Below are positions 52,554-62,576 of a DNA stretch of 64,000 nucleotides, one piece after another. The DNA lies in assembly GCF_021117365.1 (NCBI RefSeq), contig NZ_CP088262.1:1116001-1180000 (forward strand). The letters run 5' to 3'. A model generated the notes under the pieces. The model saw only the letters and a list, made by a program, of their open reading frames with translations, was not told the origin of the DNA and made no database searches. The translations under genes were made by a program, and so were the position numbers. This stretch comes from Nocardioides sp. cx-173 (lineage in GTDB: Bacteria; Actinomycetota; Actinomycetes; Propionibacteriales; Nocardioidaceae). Position 1 is the first letter of the stretch, and each line of letters starts with the position of its first letter.

Positions 52554-52979
52554 ATGGCAACCACCCGCACCGCAACGACGCACTGGGAAGGCAGCCTCTT
52601 CGAGGGTGCCGGCAAGGTGACGCTCGAGTCCTCCGGGCTCGGCACGTACGACGTCTCGTGGCCCGCGCGCGCCGAGGAGCCCCAGGGCAAGACCAGCCCG
52701 GAGGAGCTCATCGCCGCGGCCCACTCGTCCTGCTTCTCGATGGCGCTGTCCAACGGCCTGGCCAAGGCCGGCACCCCGCCGACCTCGCTCGACACCACCG
52801 CCGACGTGGAGCTCACCCCGGGCACCGGCATCACCGGCATCAAGATCACCGTCCGTGGCGTCGTCGAGGGCATGAGCAACGACGACTTCGTCGCTGCCGC
52901 GGAGGCCGCCAAGACCGGCTGCCCCGTCAGCCAGGCGCTGGCCGGCACCACCATCACGCTCGACGCCGCGCTGGCCTGA
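52554..52979 (+). CDS. OsmC-family peroxiredoxin
   Basis: Thiol peroxidase of 141 aa that reduces organic hydroperoxides. The two catalytic Cys are in AAHSSCFSMAL and TGCPVSQAL; the acidic patch and small alpha/beta fold match OsmC/Ohr, with the ATTHWEGSLFEGAGKV opening of OsmC. ATG at 52554 follows GGGAGTG by 7 bases. Adjacent divergent glbO suggests both respond to oxidative stress. Confidence 0.92.
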   Translation: MATTRTATTHWEGSLFEGAGKVTLESSGLGTYDVSWPARAEEPQGKTSPEELIAAAHSSCFSMALSNGLAKAGTPPTSLDTTADVELTPGTGITGIKITVRGVVEGMSNDDFVAAAEAAKTGCPVSQALAGTTITLDAALA

Positions 52980-52984
52980 TCCGG

Positions 52985-54016
52985 CTAGGGCTGGTCGTCC
53001 CCGGCCTCGGCGGCGGGGGCGGCCGGCTCGGTGCGGTTCCACACGACGCGCTGGGGGAACGGCATCTCGATCCCCTCGTGGTCGAAGCGGGCCTTGATCC
53101 GCTGCCGCATCTCGCGGGCCACCGCCCACTGCTCCAGGGGAGCGGTCTTGAGCGTCACCCGCACCGTCACGCCGTCGATGCCGAGCTGCTCGACGCCCCA
53201 GACCTCGGGCTCCTCGATCACCACGGCCTTGTAGTCGTCGTCCTCCCACAGGTCGTGGGCGACCTCCTGCAGCACCCGGCGCACGCGCGCGAGGTCCTCG
53301 TCGTAGGCGACGTTGATGTCCAGCACCGAGCGCGCCCAGTTCTGGCTCATGTTGCCCACGCGCATGATCTCGCCGTTGGGCACGTACCAGACGGTGCCGT
53401 TGACGTCGCGCAGCCGCGTGATCCGCAGGCTGACCGCCTCGACGGTGCCGCTGGCCTCGCCGACGTCGACGACGTCACCGACGCCGTACTGGTCCTCCAG
53501 GATCATGAAGACGCCCGACAGGAAGTCCTTGACCAGCGACTGGGCCCCGAAGCCGAGGGCGAGGCCGATGATGCCGGCGCTGGCGATGATCGGGGCGATG
53601 TTGACGCCGAGCTCGCTGAGCATCATGGTGCCGAACATCGCCACCAGGACCCCGGTGATGATGCTCTTCAGCAGACTGCCGATGGTCTTGGCCCGCTGCA
53701 CCCGACGGGTCGCGGTCACGACGTCCGAGGAGGCGGCGTGGCTGGCGCCCTTGCGGACCATGGAGAAGCGGCCCACCTTGTCGGGCAGCACACCGGCCTC
53801 CGCGCGCCGTACGACGCGGTCGACGACGCGGTGCAGCGCCCACCTCAGCACCAGGCCCAGGAGCAGCAGGCCGGTGAGCGCGAGGGGCTTGCCGATCAGG
53901 ACATCGGCGACGTCGGCGGCGGTCGAGCTGCCCGTCCACTCGAAGGCGGCGTCGCAGACCTGCTCTCCGGCCGCGCAGGGATCCGTGGTCTCGAGAGCGA
54001 ACATGCGCTCATGCAT
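52985..54016 (-). CDS. MscS-type mechanosensitive channel
   Basis: Membrane protein of 343 aa. Periplasmic N-terminus, about three TMs, then the pore helix IIASAGIIGLALGFGAQSLVKDFLSGVF, which keeps the Gly/Ala packing of MscS TM3, followed by the beta-domain DQYGVGDVVDVG and a C-terminal alpha/beta domain. Acidic tail. It opens under membrane tension. Convergent with osmC, 5 bases from its stop. Confidence 0.92.
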   Translation of the reverse strand: MHERMFALETTDPCAAGEQVCDAAFEWTGSSTAADVADVLIGKPLALTGLLLLGLVLRWALHRVVDRVVRRAEAGVLPDKVGRFSMVRKGASHAASSDVVTATRRVQRAKTIGSLLKSIITGVLVAMFGTMMLSELGVNIAPIIASAGIIGLALGFGAQSLVKDFLSGVFMILEDQYGVGDVVDVGEASGTVEAVSLRITRLRDVNGTVWYVPNGEIMRVGNMSQNWARSVLDINVAYDEDLARVRRVLQEVAHDLWEDDDYKAVVIEEPEVWGVEQLGIDGVTVRVTLKTAPLEQWAVAREMRQRIKARFDHEGIEMPFPQRVVWNRTEPAAPAAEAGDDQP

Positions 54017-54063
54017 AGCATCTCGGCGCGGGCCGATCGAACCGAGCCGATAGGCTGTGGCGC

Positions 54064-54429
54064 GTGATCTCCCAGCTCCCGCTCGTCCTCCGCCGCAGCG
54101 TCGTGGTCCTCGTGACCGGCCTCACCTCGCTCGGCCTGTCCGTCGCGCTCGCAGCCCCCGCCATGGCCGAGCCGTCCGAGGGCTGGCCCGACGGCGAGCC
54201 GGCCAGTGCGACGCACGCGCTGCTGGTCTTCGTCGGGCTCCCGGTGCTGCTCTTCGTCGTCATCACGCTCGCCGTCCTGCTCCCGGCCCTGATCCGCGGC
54301 GAGCGGCTCGCGCCGGGCCGGCCGGTGGTCGAGAACCAGTGGCTCGGCGGGCCGCGGCGCAGCGCCGGCGAGCTCGCGGCGCCGGACGGCGAGACCTCGG
54401 AGGCTGGTGGCGCAAGTGGCCGCTGGTGA
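54064..54429 (+). CDS. small membrane protein, function unknown
   Basis: Protein of 121 aa. A cleavable-looking signal sequence (hydrophobic core, AMA before EPSEG) is followed by one TM, about 50-72 (LLVFVGLPVLLFVVITLAVL), and a polar C-tail with QWLGGPRRSAGELAAP. GTG start at 54064. Overlaps the next gene by 23 bases, so the pair is co-expressed. No family recognised. Confidence 0.65.
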   Translation: MISQLPLVLRRSVVVLVTGLTSLGLSVALAAPAMAEPSEGWPDGEPASATHALLVFVGLPVLLFVVITLAVLLPALIRGERLAPGRPVVENQWLGGPRRSAGELAAPDGETSEAGGASGRW

Positions 54430-54799
54430 CCCCTTCAGCAGCGCCGACCGCGTCGCTCTCGACGAGGCCATCCGCAAGGCCGAGCAGCTCTGCCGCGCGG
54501 AGATCTCGGTGTTCGTCGGGTCGGCGGGCCCGGAGCCGCGCCGCTTCGCGACCAGCCTGCACAACTCGCTGGTGGCCCCGGCCCGCAGCATCCTGATCAT
54601 GGTGGACCCGGAGGCGCACGCGCTCGAGGTCGTGACCGGCGGCTACGTCCGGCGCACCCTCACCGACGCCGAGGTCGAGCTCGCGGTCCTGGCGATGCAG
54701 ACCGACTTCGCGGCCGGCGACCTGGTCGGCGGCCTGCGCCGCGGCATCCACCTGCTGGCCGACCACGCGCGCTCCCCGGAGACCCTGCACAGCGCGTAG
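54407..54799 (+). CDS. TPM-domain-like protein (DUF5130 type)
   Basis: Soluble protein of 130 aa similar to TPM-fold proteins: FSSADRVALDEAIRKAEQLCRAEISVFVG, then HNSLVAPARSILIMVDPEAHALEVVTG and a hydrophilic helix. It lacks a signal peptide. GTG at 54407 has GGAGG 3 bases away; GTG at 54416 is an alternative. Probably works with the membrane protein it overlaps. Function unknown. Confidence 0.65.
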   Translation: MAQVAAGDPFSSADRVALDEAIRKAEQLCRAEISVFVGSAGPEPRRFATSLHNSLVAPARSILIMVDPEAHALEVVTGGYVRRTLTDAEVELAVLAMQTDFAAGDLVGGLRRGIHLLADHARSPETLHSA

Positions 54800-54875
54800 T
54801 CCTCGGTTCGGAAACGGTTCGTCCACAGGACCTCCACGATCCCGCCACATCCCTGGCGCGTGCCCCGGGCGCATG

Positions 54876-54957
54876 GTCGACTCTGCTCAGTCGACGTGGG
54901 TGGGGGCCGCCGTCGACCGTGGGAGACGTCGTCTCGGACCGCACGCACCGCGTGCGG
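54876..54957. promoter_or_regulatory. two stem-loops ahead of the secreted protein gene
   Basis: GTCGACT-CTGCTC-AGTCGAC (54876-54895) is a 7-base perfect stem, and CCGCACGC-ACC-GCGTGCGG (54939-54957) an 8-base perfect stem with a 3-base loop. Both lie in the 218-base gap before the SipW-type cluster. They may terminate the upstream unit or regulate the next. No T tract follows either stem. Confidence 0.4.
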
Positions 54958-55017
54958 GGATGTTTCCTCCCACGTCCATCCAGGACAAGCGTGAATCACA
55001 GGGGAGAAAACAAGCTC

Positions 55018-55467
55018 ATGAGCAAGCAGCTCGTGCTGGCACTCGCAGCCGGCACTACCGCATTCGCCGCCGTCGTGGGGTCGGCAGCGACCCTCGGAGG
55101 CATCACCTCCGACGACCTCGGCGCAGACACCTCCGTCGTCGCCAGCTGCGACACCGACGGCATCGCCGTCAAGTACGGGACCACCTACGCCGACATGACC
55201 GGCGTCTACGAGGTCGACACGGTCACCCTCACGGGGATCGACGAAGACTGTGCGGGGCAGTCCGTCGCCGTGACCCTCGGTGGCACGATCGGCACCACCA
55301 AGCCGACGCTGGACGACGGCTCGGCGACGCTCCCTGACGCTGCCGGCCTGGCGACCGCGGGCTACAAGCACGTGGTCACCTTCCCCACAAGTGTGGCGGG
55401 GCCGCCGGCGGTGGATGGTGTGGACGCCGAGGCCGTCGAGCACATCGCCGTCGTGATCAGCGGCTGA
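55018..55467 (+). CDS. small secreted protein, predicted substrate of the SipW-like peptidase
   Basis: Protein of 149 aa with an N-terminal hydrophobic segment LVLALAAGTTAFAAVVGSAATLGG, then ITSDDLGADTSV. The motif AATLGGxxxDDL recurs after the second hydrophobic segment of the adjacent peptidase (AATLGGLLADDL), suggesting a shared cleavage or recognition site, as for TasA/camelysin-type alternative signals. The mature part is acidic with two Cys (about 44 and 78), likely one disulfide, and Thr/Val-rich beta structure. GGGGAG lies 11 bases before the ATG. Role unknown; a surface or fibre protein is possible. Confidence 0.65.
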   Translation: MSKQLVLALAAGTTAFAAVVGSAATLGGITSDDLGADTSVVASCDTDGIAVKYGTTYADMTGVYEVDTVTLTGIDEDCAGQSVAVTLGGTIGTTKPTLDDGSATLPDAAGLATAGYKHVVTFPTSVAGPPAVDGVDAEAVEHIAVVISG

Positions 55468-55531
55468 CCGAGAACTGACGATGTCCTGCTCAGCCCGCCC
55501 CTGAGGGCGGGCTGACAGGCACGCCACGACC

Positions 55532-58081
55532 ATGAGCCCCGAGGTGATCATCGTCCGGCGGCGGGGCCGGCGCTGGTGGCGCCGGGCCCGCCGCCTGGTC
55601 GGCGTGCTCGCCTGGCTGCTCACGCTCGGGCTGGTCTACCTCGCGCTGCCCGCCCCGTTCGGGGCGAAGCTCGGCCTGACGGTGGTGTCGGGCAACTCGA
55701 TGCTGCCGACCTACGAGACCGGCGACGCGGTCGTCACCTGGCGCACCGGCGACTACGAGGTCGGGGAGCCCATCGTCTACGCGGTCCCGGACGGCGAGGT
55801 CGGCGCCGGGGTCTTCGTCGTGCATCGGGTCGTCGACATCGAGGGCGACGCCTACGTCACTCGCGGGGACAACAACGACGGCGACGATAAGTGGCGGCCC
55901 ACCGACCGCAACGTGCAGGGCGCGGTCGTCGCCCGGGTGCCGTACGGCGCGTTCCTGCTGAGGTGGGTGACCTCGCCGCTGTCGATGGCGGCGGCCTGCG
56001 GCATGTTCACGATGTTCGCGGTCCTGACCTCCGGGCGCGGTGGCGGCCGGCGACGCGGACCGCCCGGTGGCTCCGGGGGGCTGCCGGGCCGGCGCCGGGC
56101 GGTGCCGCACCGGCCGGTCCGCCAGCACGTGCTCACCTCCCGCACCGGTGCGGTCGCCATCGCCGGCGTCGTCGCGCTCGTGGTGGCCCCGGTGGGGACC
56201 GCTGCCACCCTGGGCGGGCTGCTGGCCGACGACCTGTACTCCACGGCACGGGCCGCGGCCTTGTCGGGCAACCCGGTCGAGGTCGTCCAGGTCATCGACT
56301 CCGACGACCCGGGGGAGTACTGCGCCACGGTCACGGTCACGAACACGTCCACGGAGTCGGTCACCTGGGGTACCACCGTGGACGTAGCGGCGCAGGGGGG
56401 CACGTCGATCGCGTCGTCGTCCGGGGTCGTCACCGTCTCCTTCACGCCGACGGCGTGGAAGGTGAAGGGGGAGCCGGGCAACGCGGTGCTGGCCCCGGGC
56501 GCGTCGACCGAGTTCGAGTACTGCGCCGCGCGGGGGGTCCCCGGCCTGACCCCGGGGACCTTCTCGCTCGTGGTCGAGGCCCAGGCCAGCCAGTACTGCG
56601 TCACCGCGACCGTCTCGAGCACGTCGGCGGAGTGGGTCCGGTGGAGCGCGACGATCACGCGTGCGACTCCCGGGCTCTCGGCTCCCGCCTACTGGCTCGC
56701 TGCCCCTCCGACGAGCAGCTGGGGGGCGACCACGGTCGACTTCGACCCGAGCACGGGCGCCTGGCTGGTCCGCGGCCCGGACGACGACAACGGCTTCGTC
56801 CGGGCGGGGAGCAGCCGGACGTTCGGCTGGTGCGCGCCCTACAACGGCTCGGCGACCCCGGGGCAGACCACGTCGTCGATGGCGGTCAGCTTCGGCCAGC
56901 AGCAGTACTGCGTGCAGGTCACCGTCACGACGACGGCCGCCGACTGGGTCCGGTGGCAGACGACGATCTCGCACACGACCCCCGGCCTGACCTCCCAGGC
57001 CTACTGGCTCGCGGCCGCACCCTCGCCCAGCAACGCGCAGACGGCGTCGTTCGACGCCACCACCGGCACGTGGGTGGTCGAGGGGATCGCCGGCAACAAC
57101 GCCGTGGTCAAGGCCGGCAGTCCCGCGACGTGGAGCTACTGCGCGCCGACGGCGGCGCCCGACGTGGCCGCCGCGACGGCGACGGCGACGGTGACCAGCT
57201 TCGGCGGCACGACGTACTGCGCCGACGTGACGGTCTCGACCACGGCGACCGACTGGGTCCGGTGGCAGGCGACCATCGACCACACGACCCCCGGACTCAC
57301 CGCCACGCCGTACCGGCTCGCGGCGGCCGGGTCGCCGAGCAACGCGAGCACCGTCTCCTTCAATGCCGGGGTGTGGGTCCTGCGAGGCGTGAGCCACAAC
57401 GCCTACATCACGGCCGGCAGCCCGCAGACGTGGAGCTTCTGCGCACCGCTCTCCCAGGCGGTCCTCACCGAGGCGACGTCCGCGGTGACGGTCACGAGCA
57501 CCGGCAACGGGCAGTTCTGCGCCAACGTCACGGTCTCGACGGCCTCCTCCGACTGGATCGCGTGGAAGAGCACGATCAGCCGCACCACCCCGGGCGTGAG
57601 CGCTGCCGGCTACTGGCTGACCGCGGTCCCCACGACGCTGACCAACGTGGCGTCGCACGACTTCGCGGCGCCGACCGGGACCTGGGTGGCCAAGGGGGTC
57701 ACGCACAACGCCTACATCAAGGCCGGCTCCCCGGTGACCTGGACCTACTGCGCCCCGCTCCAGACCGGTGGCAGCGCGCTGGTCGACGCCACGGTGAGCG
57801 CCGTCGTGGACAACGCGTGGAACACCAACAGCTACTGCGCCACGGTGACCGTCACGACCACCTCGCCGACACTCGTGCCCTGGCGAGCGAAGATCGACCA
57901 CAGCACACCCGGGCTGACGGCCACGAACCGTTGGCTCACCGCCCAGCCGACGAACCTCTGGAACGCCCAGTCCCAGTCGTTCCACGCACCCACGGGAGTG
58001 TGGGTCCTGGTGGGGGCGAGCCACAACGCCACCGTCTCGGCGAGCTCGCCCACCACCTTCGGCTTCTGCACGCCCTACTGA
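55532..58081 (+). CDS. SipW-like signal peptidase fused to six Cys-paired extracellular repeats
   Basis: 849 aa. Part 1 (about 1-165): an S26B peptidase with TM 22-42, nucleophile Ser56 in SGNSMLPTYETGDAV, His98 in VVHRVVDI, RGDNN at 111-115 and a second TM 145-165. Part 2 (about 166-235): basic Gly/Arg linker, a third hydrophobic segment (205-228) and AATLGGLLADDL, which repeats the signal of the neighbouring small protein. Part 3 (about 260-849): six repeats of 92-106 residues, each with YC or FC at both ends (Cys 264/331, 356/434, 460/537, 563/637, 663/740, 769/846), core WVRWQTTIxHTTPGLT, YWLAA, GTWVVxG and SPxTWSYCAP. The repeats resemble small beta-sandwich binding modules; the family is not identified. 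Protease and its likely substrate thus share one chain. Confidence 0.85.
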   Translation: MSPEVIIVRRRGRRWWRRARRLVGVLAWLLTLGLVYLALPAPFGAKLGLTVVSGNSMLPTYETGDAVVTWRTGDYEVGEPIVYAVPDGEVGAGVFVVHRVVDIEGDAYVTRGDNNDGDDKWRPTDRNVQGAVVARVPYGAFLLRWVTSPLSMAAACGMFTMFAVLTSGRGGGRRRGPPGGSGGLPGRRRAVPHRPVRQHVLTSRTGAVAIAGVVALVVAPVGTAATLGGLLADDLYSTARAAALSGNPVEVVQVIDSDDPGEYCATVTVTNTSTESVTWGTTVDVAAQGGTSIASSSGVVTVSFTPTAWKVKGEPGNAVLAPGASTEFEYCAARGVPGLTPGTFSLVVEAQASQYCVTATVSSTSAEWVRWSATITRATPGLSAPAYWLAAPPTSSWGATTVDFDPSTGAWLVRGPDDDNGFVRAGSSRTFGWCAPYNGSATPGQTTSSMAVSFGQQQYCVQVTVTTTAADWVRWQTTISHTTPGLTSQAYWLAAAPSPSNAQTASFDATTGTWVVEGIAGNNAVVKAGSPATWSYCAPTAAPDVAAATATATVTSFGGTTYCADVTVSTTATDWVRWQATIDHTTPGLTATPYRLAAAGSPSNASTVSFNAGVWVLRGVSHNAYITAGSPQTWSFCAPLSQAVLTEATSAVTVTSTGNGQFCANVTVSTASSDWIAWKSTISRTTPGVSAAGYWLTAVPTTLTNVASHDFAAPTGTWVAKGVTHNAYIKAGSPVTWTYCAPLQTGGSALVDATVSAVVDNAWNTNSYCATVTVTTTSPTLVPWRAKIDHSTPGLTATNRWLTAQPTNLWNAQSQSFHAPTGVWVLVGASHNATVSASSPTTFGFCTPY

Positions 58082-58084
58082 CGC

Positions 58085-60637
<2,553 letters not shown>

Positions 60638-60804
60638 GTCGTTCATCATGTCACCGGAGCCGGCGTCCACGGGTGCTGGCCTCGTGTGGGACCCGGTGCT
60701 GGTGCGGTGCGGGCCCCGCTCCCGGCCCGTCCACAGTGTGGGACAGTTGGGGCTGGCGTGAGCGGTGGGATGCGAGTTACAGATGTGAAATTCTCGCCGA
60801 CACG

Positions 60805-60834
60805 CTGACAAGGTGCTTGACACGTGCGTAATCT
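60805..60834 (+). promoter_or_regulatory. promoter for a leaderless CHAP-protein transcript
   Basis: CTGACA (60805-60810) and TAATCT (60829-60834) are separated by 18 bases, and GTG at 60842 is 7 bases after the -10. No Shine-Dalgarno is present. A TTGACA at 60818 lies inside the spacer and may be an alternative -35 without a matching -10. The spacing favours a start at 60842 over GTG 60824. Confidence 0.5.
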
Positions 60835-60841
60835 CCGCTGC

Positions 60842-62524
60842 GTGACTCGGACCCGTCGGCTGCGCCGTGCCTGGGCGCTGGGGGCCCTGCTGGCATTGCT
60901 GGCGCCCCTCGGCGCGGCTCCTGCGACCGCCGACAACGACGGCGACAAGGACCGACTGCCCGCCCCGTCGCTGACCCGCTACGGGGCCGTCGAGCAGCGG
61001 GCGAGCGCCTACCTCTGCACCGGCTACGCGGCGTGTGCCGAGGCCGGCTACCCCCACGCCGGCTACCGCGCGGTCGCCGGCCAGATGTTCTGGCGGATGT
61101 ACAGCGGGCACAACTGCACCAACTACGCGGCGTACCGGATGGTGAAGAGCGGCCTGCCCAACACGCGCCCGTGGTCCGGCGGCGGCAACGCCAGCGAGTG
61201 GGGCCTGAAGATGTCCAAGATCACCGACACGACGCCCGTCGTCGGCTCGGTGGCCTGGTGGCGCGCCAACGCGCCCGGCACCGGCTCGAGCGGCCACGTG
61301 GCCTACGTCGAGCAGGTGGTCTCCAGCACCGAGATCGTCATCAGCGAGGACAGCTGGGGAGGCGACTTCCACTGGCGAAGGCTGAAGAAGGCCGACGGCC
61401 GCTGGCCTTCGGGGTTCATCCACTTCAACGACAAGGTGCTCACCAACGTCGCGCGCCCGGCGGTCACCGGCACCCCCAAGGTCGGGGTGCCCCTCGCGGC
61501 GTCCGCGGGCACCTGGAAGCCCGCGGGCAGCTACCACTTCCAGTGGTACGCCCACGGGGTCGCGATCCCGGGTGCCACGGCCACCAGGTTCGTGCCCACC
61601 GCCCGGCAGCTGGACCGCAAGATCTCGGTCAAGGTCACGGCCACGAGGGCCGGCTACCCGGCGACGACGGTCGGATCGAACGTGATCGCGGCCAAGGTGG
61701 CGCCCGGCGACCTGCAGAACCCCCAGCCGCCGGTGATCAACGGTGTCCCCGAGGTCGACCAGGTCCTCACCGCGACCCGCGGCTCCTGGGCGCCCAACCC
61801 GAGCGCGACCACCGTCCAGTGGTACGCCGGTCCGACGCCCATCGCGGGAGCCACCGGATGGCGGCTCCGGCTGGGTCAGGCGCAGATCGACCAGCCGGTC
61901 ACCGCCGTGGTCACCGCCACGGCGCCCGGCTACGTCCAGAAGCGCGTGCAGGCGCAACCCACGCCCGCGATCCTGGCAGGCACCATGGAGTTCACCCGTC
62001 CGTTCGGCGTGAGCGGGGTGACCCGTGCCGGCCGGACCCTCTCCGTCACGCCCGGCACCTTCTCTCCTGCGGACGCCGCCGTCAGCTACTCCTGGCGCCG
62101 TGACGGGGTGACGATCCCCGGCGCCGTCGGCTCGACGTACGTGCTGCAGCCCGCGGACGTCGGGGCCCGGATATCGGCCGTCGTACGGCTCGACCGCGCC
62201 AGCTACCGCAGCGCCGCCCACGAGATCCGGACGCCGACCCGGGTGTTCGCCCCGTCGTCCGTGGGCGTCCGGCCGACCGGAGCGGTGGGCAAGGCCGTCG
62301 TGGTCGTGCGGGTGACCGCGCCGGGCGTCGACGACCTCGGGGGCTGGGCCACGGTCCGGATCGGCGCCAAGAAGGTGGTCGGCAAGCTGGTCGACGGGCG
62401 CGTGCGCGTGGTCGTCCGCGGCCTGGTGCCCGGCTGGAAGAAGGTCCGGGTGCGGTACGGCGGTCAGCGCTTCGCCCTGCCCGCCGCGGGCGCCGACCGG
62501 GTCTACGTCAACCGCGCCTGGTAG
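60842..62524 (+). CDS. secreted CHAP-domain peptidoglycan hydrolase-like protein
   Basis: 560 aa. Signal peptide of about 30 residues ending ATA before DNDGD. A CHAP amidase/endopeptidase domain follows (about 55-195): Cys92 in HNCTNYAAYRM, His152 in SSGHVAYVEQV and an acidic ISEDSW near 168-171. After it come about three repeats of an Ig-like type, each with GTPKVGVPL or related GVPEVDQVL / GVTRAGRTL, a QWY/SWRRDG strand and a closing segment, then a beta-rich tail. Likely cleaves cell-wall peptide bridges or amide bonds. Start chosen for the leaderless promoter. Confidence 0.85.
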   Translation: MTRTRRLRRAWALGALLALLAPLGAAPATADNDGDKDRLPAPSLTRYGAVEQRASAYLCTGYAACAEAGYPHAGYRAVAGQMFWRMYSGHNCTNYAAYRMVKSGLPNTRPWSGGGNASEWGLKMSKITDTTPVVGSVAWWRANAPGTGSSGHVAYVEQVVSSTEIVISEDSWGGDFHWRRLKKADGRWPSGFIHFNDKVLTNVARPAVTGTPKVGVPLAASAGTWKPAGSYHFQWYAHGVAIPGATATRFVPTARQLDRKISVKVTATRAGYPATTVGSNVIAAKVAPGDLQNPQPPVINGVPEVDQVLTATRGSWAPNPSATTVQWYAGPTPIAGATGWRLRLGQAQIDQPVTAVVTATAPGYVQKRVQAQPTPAILAGTMEFTRPFGVSGVTRAGRTLSVTPGTFSPADAAVSYSWRRDGVTIPGAVGSTYVLQPADVGARISAVVRLDRASYRSAAHEIRTPTRVFAPSSVGVRPTGAVGKAVVVVRVTAPGVDDLGGWATVRIGAKKVVGKLVDGRVRVVVRGLVPGWKKVRVRYGGQRFALPAAGADRVYVNRAW

Positions 62525-62576
62525 CGGGGAGCACCCGCTCCGTGCCGGCGTCCCCGGCCGGTGCCAGGCTGGGGCC

